DNA from: Multivorans sp965116445
GTDB taxonomy: Bacteria > Acidobacteriota > Thermoanaerobaculia > Multivoradales > Multivoraceae
Reading direction: 5' to 3'
Length of the DNA: 64,000 bases
Assembly (NCBI GenBank): GCA_965116445.1
Contig: OZ220688.1
Coordinates: forward strand, 1,302,001-1,366,000
Shown: positions 55,816-64,000 of the stretch, piece by piece
How positions within the stretch are numbered: the first letter of the stretch is position 1
Layout: each line of letters starts with the position of its first letter
Made by a program: the position numbers and the translations under genes
Notes under the pieces: model-generated
Databases searched by the model: none
Told to the model about the DNA's origin: nothing
Seen by the model: only the letters and a program-made list of their open reading frames with translations

Positions 55816-56039
55816 ACCGAAGAACCGGATCGCTCGCTGTCGTTGTTTTCCTGGCCGCCCTGACGATGGGCGGCTGCGCCACGTCGCTCGAACCCTGGGA
55901 ACGGGGCGATCTGGCCGCCACTCCGATGACCGTCGGCGACGCGGAATCGCAGCGTCCGGAGCGCAGCATCGAGGTCTACCGCGAGGGCGCGGTGGGCGCG
56001 AACGGTGGCAAGTCGGGCGGCGGCTGTGGCTGCACCTGA
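55812..56039 (+). CDS. DUF4266 lipoprotein
   Basis: A 75-residue lipoprotein. The signal ends LTMGGC, followed by the family motif LEPWERGDLAATPM and the C-terminal tail EGAVGANGGKSGGGCGCT, in which GGGCGC is the hallmark. DUF4266 proteins are encoded with ApbE and DUF3570 proteins in many bacteria; their role is unknown, but the Cys-rich tail and ApbE partner suggest an envelope redox function. The ATG overlaps the apbE stop. Confidence 0.9.
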   Translation: MNRRTGSLAVVVFLAALTMGGCATSLEPWERGDLAATPMTVGDAESQRPERSIEVYREGAVGANGGKSGGGCGCT

Positions 56040-57495
56040 GTCCGGAGCATGCGCGGCAGAGACCGGGTGCGCCGGCCTGCCATCCGTGCGCCCGCCTGAC
56101 GGGCGCACGGACTGGTTCACGGGTGACGCGAGTCGCGCCACCCGGGTTCTGGCCGGCATCCGGCGCGAAGCGCCGACTTCTGGACCTTCTGCCGCGCCAA
56201 GGGCCGCTTGCCGGCGGCCATCGCTGCTGCTCGCCGCCCTGGTGCTCGCCAGCGTTGGTGCCGGGGCCGGGGCGCAGCAGGCGCCTCAATCGCCGCGGGA
56301 AGCTGCGAGCGACGGCGACGGCCTCGCCGTCACCTTCCTGTTCAACTACTACGACCAGGACGGCGACCGCTCGCCGGTGACCGGCGGCATCGGCACGGAG
56401 GACCTCCAGGTCGCCGCGCCCACCGTGCTGATCAACTGGCCGGTCAGCGAGAACTGGCGGTTCAACTTCGAGGTCGGAGCCGACAGCATCACCTCGGCGT
56501 CGACCAACAACATGGACGTCGACGGGCTCCAGAGCCCGGTTCTGCGGCGCGACGACGACGATGACCATGACGACGACTACGAAGACGACGACCACGATGA
56601 TGGCGAGTACGACGAGTTCGACGGCACCTCCAGCGCGTCCCTGGTCGATGTCCGCGGCTACCTGAACGCGACGGCCACGCGGTCCTTCGAGCGTTCCTCG
56701 GTTTCGCTCTTCACCGGCTTCTCGGCCGAGTGGGATTACCGCTCCGTGGCGTTCGGCGGCGCCTGGACCTATGACGTGGAGGAGGGTCTGCGCAGCTTTA
56801 CCGTCGGCCTGAGGCACTTCTTCGACATCGTCGACCTGTACGAGATCGACGGCGTGCAGCGCGGTCAGTCCGACCGGGACACGACGGATCTCTCGCTGTC
56901 GTTCACCAGCGTGCTCAGCCGGCGGGCGGTCGGCATAGTGGAGGTGTCGGCGATCGAGCAGTCGGGCTTCCTGTCGACGCCGTTTCACGAGGTCGTCTTC
57001 GCGCCCAGTGTTCCCTTCCCGCGGGGGGAAGTCGTCGCGGAGCGGCTGCCCGACAGCCGCCGCCGCTACTCCGTCGGCCTGGGGCTCAACCACATGATCT
57101 CCCGTGGCGTGGTCCAGCGGCCTCGGCTCCGCTGGTACGAGGACGACTGGAACCTGGAGGCACAGTCCTTCGACTACGAGGTCCACTTCCGGCTGCCGAC
57201 CGAGCGCGAGATGTGGGCGTTCCCGATCTTCCGCTACCACACCCAGAGCGGGACCGACTACTACGGCCGGCCAGGGGACTTTTCCCGGGTCGACGACTTC
57301 TACACAGCCGACCCGGACCTGAGCGAGTTCGACCTCCTGAAGTACGGCTTCGGTATGCGCTTCCAGTTGCCCAGCGTCGTCGGCAGGCGCTTCGAGGACC
57401 TGGAAGTGCGACTCAACCGCTACGACCGCGACGACGGCTTCGAGGCGGTCACGATCTCCTTCGCGGTGGGCACCCGGTTCTGGGGAGACCGGTGA
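56005..57495 (+). CDS. DUF3570 protein, beta-barrel-like, with Asp/His-rich loop
   Basis: An exported protein of up to 496 residues, probably an outer-membrane beta-barrel. From DGLAVTFLFNYYDQDGDRSPVTGG onward it follows DUF3570 (PTVLINWPVSENWRFNFEVGADSITSAST), with many amphipathic strands to the C-terminus. An unusual acidic loop of about 22 residues rich in Asp, His, Glu and Tyr (near residues 187-210) could bind metal. The start is unclear: GTG 56005 overlaps DUF4266, and the next ~200 bp consist of dispersed-repeat DNA that replaces the expected 5' end before the signal segment SLLLAALVLASVGAGAGA. No ATG lies near it. Confidence 0.82.
   Translation: MASRAAAVAAPESGACAAETGCAGLPSVRPPDGRTDWFTGDASRATRVLAGIRREAPTSGPSAAPRAACRRPSLLLAALVLASVGAGAGAQQAPQSPREAASDGDGLAVTFLFNYYDQDGDRSPVTGGIGTEDLQVAAPTVLINWPVSENWRFNFEVGADSITSASTNNMDVDGLQSPVLRRDDDDDHDDDYEDDDHDDGEYDEFDGTSSASLVDVRGYLNATATRSFERSSVSLFTGFSAEWDYRSVAFGGAWTYDVEEGLRSFTVGLRHFFDIVDLYEIDGVQRGQSDRDTTDLSLSFTSVLSRRAVGIVEVSAIEQSGFLSTPFHEVVFAPSVPFPRGEVVAERLPDSRRRYSVGLGLNHMISRGVVQRPRLRWYEDDWNLEAQSFDYEVHFRLPTEREMWAFPIFRYHTQSGTDYYGRPGDFSRVDDFYTADPDLSEFDLLKYGFGMRFQLPSVVGRRFEDLEVRLNRYDRDDGFEAVTISFAVGTRFWGDR
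56055..56200. repeat. Dispersed repeat region at the 5' end of the DUF3570 gene
   Basis: Contains CCGGGTGCGCCGGCC, GTGCGCCCGCCTGACGGGCGCAC (hairpin-like) and GGCCGGCATCCGGCGCGAAG, matching pieces of the repeat at 18066 and 33938 in reverse orientation. It lies between the DUF4266 stop and the coding region for the signal peptide. Confidence 0.65.
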
Positions 57496-57962
57496 AGCTG
57501 TTCGCGGTCCTGGCGGCGCTGGCTCTAGCCTCTCCGCTGCCGGCCGTCGGCGCCGACGACGCGCTCGATCTGCTGACCGCGCCGTCCGACACGTACACAG
57601 TGCTCGACTTCGCGGCGTCCTGGTGTACCCCGTGCTATCGCGCCCTGCCCCGGCTCCAGGTACTGGCGCGAGAACTGCCGGACCTGCGCGTCGTCGTCGT
57701 CAGCGTCGACGAGACCGAGCGCGGCCGCGACCGCCTGGTGCGCGAACTCGACCTGGAGCTGGAGGTCGTCTGGGACGGCGATCACGCCCTGATCTCGAAG
57801 CTCGCCCCGGAGGCCTTCCCCGCGACCTATGTCCTCGACCCGCGCGGAGAGGTCGTGTACTCCCACCTGGGCTACGACCCGTTGGTCTTCGACGAGTTCG
57901 CGGAGGTCGTTCGCGGTCTCCAGCGCGAGGTGGCGGCCGGGCGGGCTGCGAACGGCGGCTGA
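57492..57962 (+). CDS. Exported thioredoxin-like (TlpA/ResA-type) protein
   Basis: A 156-residue exported thioredoxin-fold protein. The short signal peptide is FAVLAALALASPLPAVGA. The active site is ASWCTPCYRALPRLQ, and the cis-Pro is in PEAFPATYVLDPRGEVVYSHLGY. GTG 57492 overlaps the DUF3570 stop (GTGA). As the last gene of the apbE-DUF4266-DUF3570 operon it probably reduces cysteines of the exported partners, for instance the GGGCGC tail of the DUF4266 lipoprotein (inference). Confidence 0.9.
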   Translation: MKLFAVLAALALASPLPAVGADDALDLLTAPSDTYTVLDFAASWCTPCYRALPRLQVLARELPDLRVVVVSVDETERGRDRLVRELDLELEVVWDGDHALISKLAPEAFPATYVLDPRGEVVYSHLGYDPLVFDEFAEVVRGLQREVAAGRAANGG

Positions 57963-58038
57963 CCTTCGGCGCCTCGGCGCGCAGGCGCCGGATCGTCCCG
58001 CTGGAAGCGGGCAGCCCGCGCGGCGGCCCTGACTCCCG

Positions 58039-58407
58039 TCAGCCGGCTTGAACCGCGGCCACCGCGGCGTCGCGGTCCGCCACGATGTTCACGATCAGGC
58101 TGAAGCCGCTGACTTCAAACAGCTCCTTCACCTCATCGTTCAGGCCGCAGACGGCGAAGCGGCCGCTCCTGGCCTGCATCGCCCTGGCGACGACCAGCAC
58201 GACGCGAAGGCCGGCGCTGCTCATGTAGCGGGTCCGGCCCAGGTCCAGCACGACGTCGGCGGCGCCCTCCTCGATGGAGGCCATCATGGACTGCTCCAGC
58301 TCCGGCGCACTCGTCGCGTCAACGCGCCCCTCGGGCGCCCAGATCGTCACGCTGCCGGATGCCGTGGGTTCGATCGTCGAACTTCCGATTCTCGTGGTCT
58401 CGGTCAC
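58039..58407 (-). CDS. STAS-domain anti-sigma-factor antagonist-like protein
   Basis: A 122-residue single STAS domain. The pattern VTIWAPEGRVDATSAPELEQSM...VVLDLGRTRYMSSAGLRVVLVVARAMQARSG is the SpoIIAA/RsbV type, with the phosphorylatable Ser in the MSSAG motif. It is cytosolic. No separate anti-sigma kinase gene is visible nearby, but the permease two genes upstream has a C-terminal segment that resembles a histidine-kinase-type ATPase fold and could be its partner. Confidence 0.88.
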   Translation of the reverse strand: MTETTRIGSSTIEPTASGSVTIWAPEGRVDATSAPELEQSMMASIEEGAADVVLDLGRTRYMSSAGLRVVLVVARAMQARSGRFAVCGLNDEVKELFEVSGFSLIVNIVADRDAAVAAVQAG

Positions 58408-58446
58408 GCCAAGTGCTCTCCCTGTCCAAGTGGGTGGTCCATGGTC

Positions 58447-59133
58447 CTAGTAGAAGGGGTGATGGGCCGTCGCCGTTGCGGCGGCAATGTCCTGAACGGA
58501 CTTCTGGATCGCCCGGCTCATCGCCTGACCGATCAGATCGAAGCCGCGGACCAGTTCGATCCGAGCCGCCGCGTTCCGCAGTTCCTGGGGGCTCAGGATG
58601 ACCTGGAAGGCGTTCGAGGCGTCGGCCAGGCAGATCAGCGCCACGTCTCTCGGCGCCGGAATCCGGTCGCTCAGCAGGACGTCCAGGATCCGGAGCTTGA
58701 CTTCGCGCTCCTCCCGGTCGTCCACCATCGGGTAGCGGCGGCTGCCGAACACCCACAGGAAGTTCCGGTCCTCGACCCGGAGAATCCCCCGCTCCACGAG
58801 GCGCTTGAGCGCGGATTCCTGAATGTTCTTGCTCCGGGCCGAGAGTCTGACGACCCAGGTCCGGGGGTCCGCCTCGTCGTCGGCGCCGGCGATCTCGGCC
58901 AGCGGGCCGTCGAGGATCTGCTCGCCGACCGGTGTCGCATCGACGACGAGCATCTTCTGCAGGTCGCAGTCAAGCCGGCCGCGAAGCGCAAGATCCATCA
59001 GGATCGCGCCCGCGACGAGCAACTCCATCACGTTCGGCGCGACGCGCTTCATCGCGCCCGTGTCGTCGTCGAGAAGGAGCAGCAGAATCTCCTCGACGAA
59101 CGTGAGATGGGGCTTCTCTGTCACTTCGTTCAA
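58447..59133 (-). CDS. GPP34-family protein
   Basis: A 228-residue protein of the GPP34 (Golgi phosphoprotein 3) family, known in eukaryotes to bind PI4P membranes and of unclear role in bacteria. The family opening is LTFVEEILLLLLDDDTG, followed by LLVAGAILMDLALRGRLDCD and the helical body (SALKRLVERGILRVEDRNFLWVFGSRRYPM). TTG 59133 is preceded by GGAAGG at good spacing; GTG 59124 is the alternative. It lies between a permease and a STAS gene on the same strand. Confidence 0.87.
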   Translation of the reverse strand: MNEVTEKPHLTFVEEILLLLLDDDTGAMKRVAPNVMELLVAGAILMDLALRGRLDCDLQKMLVVDATPVGEQILDGPLAEIAGADDEADPRTWVVRLSARSKNIQESALKRLVERGILRVEDRNFLWVFGSRRYPMVDDREEREVKLRILDVLLSDRIPAPRDVALICLADASNAFQVILSPQELRNAAARIELVRGFDLIGQAMSRAIQKSVQDIAAATATAHHPFY

Positions 59134-59203
59134 GCCAGCCTTCCAGTCGAGTCACAAGCCGAGGAGACGGCTGCCGCGCATCCTACAATGCTCCCGGTTT
59201 CCC

Positions 59204-60985
59204 TCAGATTCCCGCCGTATCGACCTGCCCGGTCGGCTCCCGGACGTCGCTGCTCACGGTGACCGTGAGCACGTCCGTGTCGTGGTACTGCTGATGGTGC
59301 ACCGAGGACGCATAGTGCCGCAGAAGCCGTAGCGAGAGCTCGTTCTCGATGGGCGCCGGCGCTTCGGGCGCCATGAGGACCAGGCGGTCCTCGATGTTGC
59401 GCCCGCCCGGCGCGGCGATGAACTCGAGTTCGGCGGCCTGTCGGTCGACGCGAGCCAGCAGAAGCAAGCGGCGCTTCGCCCCGGGGCCGCCTTCCTCGTC
59501 GCCGGCCAGCAGGCTGAGCAGGGCTTCCTCGCCCGCCGAAGACAGGCGTTCCGCGGCCTCGCCGCTCCAGCGCGCCCGCGTGGCCTGGGCGCCCAGGAAG
59601 CGACCGATCCCGGCGGCGGATGCGGAGTTCACGTCGGTCTCTAGCCGGCGGCGGCGCGGTCTGGTCGACTCGAGGAACGCGGTCAGCAGGATCGCGGTGA
59701 GCCCTCCCGCCGTCATGCCGTTGCTCAGGATGGACGCCGCCCATCCAGCGAGCTGGTCGCTGAAGATCAGGTCGTTCTCGAAACCGACGCCGATCCAGAA
59801 CGAAACGCCGATAACCAGGGCCTTGCGGTAATCCAGGCCGCCATGGCCCGCGATCCGCGCGCCGAGCACGAACAGGACCGCGATCAGCACGAGCATGTAG
59901 GCGCCCGCCACCGGCCCGGGAATCGCGAGCACTACACTGAGCGCCTTCGGCAGGAAGGCCAGACCGATGAAGACGATGCCGATCCACATCCCGACCCGGC
60001 GCGACGCCACGCCGGTCAGCTCGGTCACCGAGATGCTGCTCGAGTAGGTCGTGTTCGGCACCGTTCCGGCGAGCCCCGAGAGCAGGTTGCCCAGGCCGTC
60101 CGCGGCGACCGCGCCCTGCACGGCCCGGTAGTCCGGGGCCCGCGGGGTCCTCCAGGACACCCGCTGGATCCCCACGGAATCGCCGATCGTCTCGATCGCC
60201 CCGATCATCGTGACGATCACGAAGCCCGGCAGCAGCGCCCAGAAGGCCGGGCCGAACGACAGGTCGAAGCCGGGCCAGCCGCTCCGGGGAGCGCCGAACC
60301 AGGCAGCGTCCGCAACCTGCCGGAAGTCGTAGAGCCCCAACGCGGCAGCAACGATCGAACCCGCCACGACGCCCGCCACCGGCGCCCAGAGACGGCCGAT
60401 GCCCGTAGCCCGCAGTCCGAACGCCAACATGACCAGAATCGCGACGACGAACGAGATCGGCCCGGCGGACGGCGCGGCGCCTTCGGGCGCCTGGGTCAGC
60501 ATGTCGAAGACAATCGGCATCACGGAGACCGAGATCAGCATGATCACCGTGCCCATGACGGTCGTCGTGAACAGCCGGCGCAGCAGCAGCAGGCGCGACG
60601 ACAGCAGGAACTGGAACAGTGAAGAGACGACGACGAGCTTCGCGAGAAGAAGCGGCCCGCCCTCGGCCAGAGCCGCGATGCACACCGCGATGAACGCCCC
60701 GGACGTGCCCATCAGCAGGGTGTAGCCGGCGCCGATCCGCCACAGCCGAACCGCCTGCAGGATCGTCGTCACGCCGCTGACGAAGATCGCAGCGAACACG
60801 GCCCATGCCAGGTACTCGTCGCTGCCTCCGGCCGCCCGGACGATGATCGCCGGCGTCAGCACGATGCCGGCGATGCACAGGGCCGCGTACTGCAGCCCCA
60901 TCGTCGCCGCGAGCAGGGTCGGCGGCCGCTCGTCCGCCTCGTAGCGAACGGCCGCGGACGAACCCGCCGGGCCGGCTGCCGTCAC
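59204..60985 (-). CDS. NCS2-type (xanthine/uracil) permease with C-terminal ATPase-like domain
   Basis: A 593-residue inner-membrane transporter. The NCS2 core of about 14 spans includes LQYAALCIAGIVLTPAIIV, LLMGTSGAFIAV, the motif region TMIGAIETIGDSVGIQRVSWR, and GLAGTVPNTTYSSSISVTELTGVASR. After residue ~440 a soluble extension of about 150 residues follows (SGEAAERLSSAGEEALLSLL, KRRLLLLARVDRQAAELEFIAAPGGRNIEDRLVLM). It has the order of an HATPase domain of anti-sigma type, although ATP-site residues are not clear. GTG 60985 overlaps the upstream stop. Substrate unknown. Confidence 0.83.
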   Translation of the reverse strand: MTAAGPAGSSAAVRYEADERPPTLLAATMGLQYAALCIAGIVLTPAIIVRAAGGSDEYLAWAVFAAIFVSGVTTILQAVRLWRIGAGYTLLMGTSGAFIAVCIAALAEGGPLLLAKLVVVSSLFQFLLSSRLLLLRRLFTTTVMGTVIMLISVSVMPIVFDMLTQAPEGAAPSAGPISFVVAILVMLAFGLRATGIGRLWAPVAGVVAGSIVAAALGLYDFRQVADAAWFGAPRSGWPGFDLSFGPAFWALLPGFVIVTMIGAIETIGDSVGIQRVSWRTPRAPDYRAVQGAVAADGLGNLLSGLAGTVPNTTYSSSISVTELTGVASRRVGMWIGIVFIGLAFLPKALSVVLAIPGPVAGAYMLVLIAVLFVLGARIAGHGGLDYRKALVIGVSFWIGVGFENDLIFSDQLAGWAASILSNGMTAGGLTAILLTAFLESTRPRRRRLETDVNSASAAGIGRFLGAQATRARWSGEAAERLSSAGEEALLSLLAGDEEGGPGAKRRLLLLARVDRQAAELEFIAAPGGRNIEDRLVLMAPEAPAPIENELSLRLLRHYASSVHHQQYHDTDVLTVTVSSDVREPTGQVDTAGI

Positions 60986-62106
60986 GAAGTCCGACCGTTC
61001 GAGGACGGACTCTCGGACTGGCCCTGGTAGAGCGCGGCGTCCGGCCGCCACGGCGAGCGCTGCCCCTCGTAGACCGGCGACCCGTTGCGAAAGTGGGAAG
61101 CCTCCTCAAGCGTCTCGACGAAGGGCATCTGCCGCGGATAGAAGTCGCCCTCCGCGCGTGGCCGTGGCCCGGCCTTGGAGACGTGGCCCCAGAGCGGATG
61201 GCCGACTACCTCCTCGGCGATCCAGGCCGCCTCGATCAGCTTGTCCAGCCTGTAGCCCGTCTCGATTCCCAGTTCGTGGCAGAAGTCGACGAAGTCCTCC
61301 GTCGGCACATGGCCGGCCGCGCGTCCGTTGCCGCAGTAGGGGCATCCCCCCATGCCGCCAATCGACGTGTCGAACTCGCGCACGCCGAGCTTCAGCGCCT
61401 CGTAGTAGCTGGCCATCGAGGCGCCGCGGGTGTTGTGCAGGTGACAGTGAAAGTCCGTGATCTCCGGCCAGCGCTCCCGGATCGCGAGGATCGTCTCCCG
61501 CACGGTATGGGGCATGTTCCAGCCCATCGCCTCGATGATCGAGCAGCGGGTGACCCGGAAGCCGGCCTGCCGCCAGCGGTCGACCAGGAGCGCCAGCAGG
61601 TCCATCCGCTGCTCGAGCGTGAACGCCCCCTCGAAGTTCGAGCCGAACGGATTGCCGATCGCCACCGCCCCCGTCTCGACCCCGCGGGCGCGGGCCTGCT
61701 CGATGACCGCCGGGATGCGCTCGATCTGCTGGGCCTGGGTCGCGTTGTAGTTCCGGCGGGCGAAGGTGTCGCAAAGCTCCACGTGAGTGCCGATCCGGCG
61801 CTGCCGTACGTCGAGCTTCGGGTACCAGCGGTCCGCGCGCTCGAATCCGATCCGGTTGAAGATCGCGGCCGTGTAGCGTACGCCCGGCCTGGGCACGAAT
61901 CGCTCGGCGATCTCGTCGATGCAGGCCATCTGCGGCGTCCACTTCGGGTGCGCGTAGGACCCGATCGAGATCACCTTGGCACCGGTTTCGCCCAGCGCGT
62001 CGAGCAGCCGCAGCTTGTCCTCGACCGGGATGTCGGCGCTCTCGATCTGAAGCCCCTCCCTCATCGTGTCGTCCGTGATCGTCACGGACTTCGGAAACTG
62101 TCCCAT
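60982..62106 (-). CDS. HMG-CoA lyase/citramalate lyase-type aldolase
   Basis: A 374-residue TIM-barrel aldolase of the DRE-TIM family. The metal motif is TITDDTMREGLQIE; DFHCHLHNTRGASMASYYEALKLGVREFDTSIGGMGGCPYCGNGRAAGHVPTED carries the His pair and the catalytic glycine/cysteine loop of HMG-CoA lyases. It probably cleaves a 3-hydroxy-3-methylacyl-CoA, which suits the fatty- and branched-acid catabolism seen elsewhere in the window. It is the first gene of the minus-strand set and overlaps the permease start by 4 bp. Confidence 0.87.
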   Translation of the reverse strand: MGQFPKSVTITDDTMREGLQIESADIPVEDKLRLLDALGETGAKVISIGSYAHPKWTPQMACIDEIAERFVPRPGVRYTAAIFNRIGFERADRWYPKLDVRQRRIGTHVELCDTFARRNYNATQAQQIERIPAVIEQARARGVETGAVAIGNPFGSNFEGAFTLEQRMDLLALLVDRWRQAGFRVTRCSIIEAMGWNMPHTVRETILAIRERWPEITDFHCHLHNTRGASMASYYEALKLGVREFDTSIGGMGGCPYCGNGRAAGHVPTEDFVDFCHELGIETGYRLDKLIEAAWIAEEVVGHPLWGHVSKAGPRPRAEGDFYPRQMPFVETLEEASHFRNGSPVYEGQRSPWRPDAALYQGQSESPSSNGRTS

Positions 62107-62270
62107 CGCCTGATTCCTCCGCCTCGTCTTCTGGTTGCCGGCGACCCGTCGTGCAGGGCAGGTACCTTATCGCCGCGCCATCGCCGCGCCCGGCGCCGGG
62201 ACGGCGGCCGCGGATCGGTCGCGGATCGGTCGGCGCTCGGTCGGCGATTCTCCTGTGGCAGGATCGAGCC

Positions 62271-64000
62271 GTGCGAGGACGCCTGCTCCCCTACCTCGTC
62301 CTCGCCGTCGCTGCGGCGGCCGTGCTGCTCCCCGGGATCGGGAGCCGCGACCTGTGGAATCCGGACGAGCCGCGCTACGCGGAGGTCGCGCGGGAGATGC
62401 TGCTCGAGCCGCGGAGCGTCGAACACTTCCTGGTGCCCCGCCTGAACGGCGAGCGGTACGACCACAAGCCGCCGCTCCACTTCTGGAACATTGCCCTGTT
62501 CGGGGCGCTGCGAGGCGGCGTCGACGAAGTGGCGGCCCGGGCGCCTTCGCTTCTCGCGGGCATCGGGTCGGTGCTCGTCGTGTTCGCGCTTGCCGGGCGG
62601 CTGTTCGACCGGAGGACCGCCTGGCTGGCGGCGCCGATCTTCCTGACCTCGGCGCTCGTCATGTGGAACGGCCGCGTCGGCCAGATCGACATGACGCTCA
62701 CGTTCCTGGAACTGCTCGCGATCCTGTTCTGGGTCCGGGGCCGGGGCCGGCCCTGGGGCCCGGCGGCGGGTCAAGCGGCGCGCGCAACCGGCGACGTGCC
62801 GGCTTCCCGCACGGCGAATCTCCTGTTCTTCGCCTGTCTGGGCCTCGCCACCCTGGCCAAGGGGCCGGTCGGGCTGATCGTGCCGCTCCTCGCGGTCATC
62901 ACGTACCTCGCCTTCGAGCGCGACCGGGCGGGCATCGCGGACCTCCGGATGGGCACGGGCCTCCTGCTCTGGGCGGGCATCGTCCTCGCCTGGTTCGGGC
63001 CGGCGGTGTGGATGGCCGGCAGCTCCTACTTCGACGCGCTGATCCTCGACCAGACCGTCTCGCGCTACGCCGAAGCGACCTACCATCCCCGCCCCTGGCA
63101 CTACTACTTCCGGACCCTGCAAGGCACCTTCGCTCCCTGGACCCTGCTGGCCCCGGTCGCCATCTACGCCGCGGTCGCGCGCTTCTGGCGCAGAGCGGGA
63201 AGCCGCGAAGCGCAGGCCGTCCGCTTCCTTGTCATCTGGATTGCCAGCACGTTCGTCTTCTTCAGCCTGTCCGGCGGCAAGCGAACGGTGTACCTGCTGG
63301 CCCTCGCGGCGCCGCTCGCCCTGCTTGTCGCCTGCGGCGTCCGCACGATCCGGGAGAGCTGGCCGCGCTACCGCACGGCGTTCCTCGTCTCGGCTGCGAC
63401 CGTGCCGCTCCTGTTCGGCGTCATCATGGCGGCGGCGCCGGTCGCGGCGCGAGATCTGCCGGACGGTTCGCTCCCGGAAGGCGCGATCGCGTCGCTCATC
63501 ACGGTCGCCGCAATCCCCGCTCTCGCCGGCCTGGTCGGCCTGGTCCTCGCCGCGCGGCGGCGGCCGGACCTGCTGATAGCCTGCCTCGCAATCGGCCTCG
63601 GACTCGCCATGTCGGTGACCGCCGTGCGGTTGCTGCCGCTGGGCGACGCCTTCAAGTCGGCCCGCGGCCTCTCGGGCGACCTCGCCCTCTGGGCAAAGCC
63701 CGACGAGCCGTACGCGATCTACCCCGTTCCCGATGCCGCCTTCCTCTTCTACACCCGTCGCTTCGCGGTCGACCTCCATGGCGGGACCCTGGCCCACGAC
63801 CAGGGAGACGAGCAGGCGCTCCGGCGCTATCTCGCCCGCACCGACCGCCCCGTCTGGCTGCTCATCGAACGGGACAACCTGGAAGCCCTCGAGCCTCCGC
63901 TCGACCTCGTCGAGGTCGCCCGCGACCACGATCCGCTGCAGGGTCACGTCCTGCTGACGACTCCCGAAGCGGCGGCCCGCGTCGCGACGTCCTCGAAGCC
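62271..64000 (+). CDS. GT39/ArnT-like glycosyltransferase (3' end outside window)
   Basis: A membrane glycosyltransferase that uses polyprenyl-phosphate sugars. The frame is open from GTG 62271, with GCAGGA upstream, to the window end (576 codons). The first periplasmic loop has the family motif SRDLWNPDEPRYAEVAREML, followed by HKPPLHFWNIALFG and GRVGQIDMTLTFLELLAIL. Multiple hydrophobic spans follow, then a C-terminal soluble domain (DEPYAIYPVPDAAFLFYTRR). Related ArnT-like enzymes modify lipid A or other envelope glycans. The specificity is not readable. Confidence 0.9.
   Translation, partial: MRGRLLPYLVLAVAAAAVLLPGIGSRDLWNPDEPRYAEVAREMLLEPRSVEHFLVPRLNGERYDHKPPLHFWNIALFGALRGGVDEVAARAPSLLAGIGSVLVVFALAGRLFDRRTAWLAAPIFLTSALVMWNGRVGQIDMTLTFLELLAILFWVRGRGRPWGPAAGQAARATGDVPASRTANLLFFACLGLATLAKGPVGLIVPLLAVITYLAFERDRAGIADLRMGTGLLLWAGIVLAWFGPAVWMAGSSYFDALILDQTVSRYAEATYHPRPWHYYFRTLQGTFAPWTLLAPVAIYAAVARFWRRAGSREAQAVRFLVIWIASTFVFFSLSGGKRTVYLLALAAPLALLVACGVRTIRESWPRYRTAFLVSAATVPLLFGVIMAAAPVAARDLPDGSLPEGAIASLITVAAIPALAGLVGLVLAARRRPDLLIACLAIGLGLAMSVTAVRLLPLGDAFKSARGLSGDLALWAKPDEPYAIYPVPDAAFLFYTRRFAVDLHGGTLAHDQGDEQALRRYLARTDRPVWLLIERDNLEALEPPLDLVEVARDHDPLQGHVLLTTPEAAARVATSSK

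Noticed and set aside
62082..63947. A 621-codon minus-strand frame opposite the terminal glycosyltransferase
   Set aside because: It is extremely rich in Arg, Glu and Gly with no fold signal; the plus strand has a clear GT39 signature and membrane spans.

Overview
The window is GC-rich bacterial chromosomal DNA with closely packed genes, many secreted or lipidated proteins, and much fatty-acid and CoA metabolism. Several features point, with moderate confidence, to the Acidobacteriota: a secreted-protein fragment carrying the 'WFF...N.E..VKVLDGC...WVF' domain common in that phylum, a DUF5916 outer-membrane-type protein, DUF3570/DUF4266/ApbE genes, and a tRNA of the 8/4 type reported from Acidobacteria. 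No rRNA or marker phylogeny was available to confirm this.

Layout. 1-4.2 kb: secA (5' end outside the window) and guaB. 4.2-9.9 kb: a gene for an M24 (Xaa-Pro type) metallopeptidase cut in two by a 4,430-bp IS1595-family element (4414-8843). The element is bounded by 23-bp inverted repeats and a perfect 8-bp target duplication. Behind its transposase it carries at least seven passenger genes (P63C, DUF4160, DUF2442, membrane, coiled-coil and winged-helix proteins) and two tRNA genes; one tRNA has an 8/4 acceptor/T-stem and a long variable arm. 9.9-43.7 kb: ordinary core and catabolic genes. These are thioredoxin, ribF, rimO, acyl-CoA dehydrogenases, a HyuB-type subunit, an acyl-CoA ligase, hydrolases, a CBS protein, a class C beta-lactamase-like lipoprotein, a split Yip1 protein, a cytochrome c/copper monooxygenase-like protein, a Phd-VapC pair, a tungsten/molybdenum aldehyde:ferredoxin oxidoreductase followed by a MoaD-kinase fusion, a DUF5916 protein, and a cysH-cysG(N)-cobA sulfate-assimilation/siroheme operon.

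44.2-51.3 kb is an accessory island. Four tightly packed genes form a predicted GTPase-centred conflict system: a GASH-like helical protein, two TRAFAC-type GTPases and a GAP1-like protein. The last gene is cut by an IS1182-type element (48978-50470) that has no target duplication, and the gene on the other side of the IS is also truncated. This looks like an IS-mediated deletion. 51.3-54.6 kb holds a lipoprotein with 57 Asp-Gly repeats and 36 consecutive Asp fused to an aspartyl beta-hydroxylase domain, convergent with an alpha/alpha-barrel-like protein.

54.7-58 kb is an apbE-DUF4266-DUF3570-thioredoxin operon, probably an exported flavoprotein or redox module. 58-62.1 kb on the minus strand holds an HMG-CoA-lyase-like enzyme, an NCS2 permease with an unusual C-terminal domain, a GPP34 protein and a STAS protein. 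The window ends inside a GT39/ArnT-like glycosyltransferase.

A GC-rich dispersed repeat of about 45 bp occurs in several intergenic gaps and appears to have entered the coding sequence of apbE and the 5' end of the DUF3570 gene.
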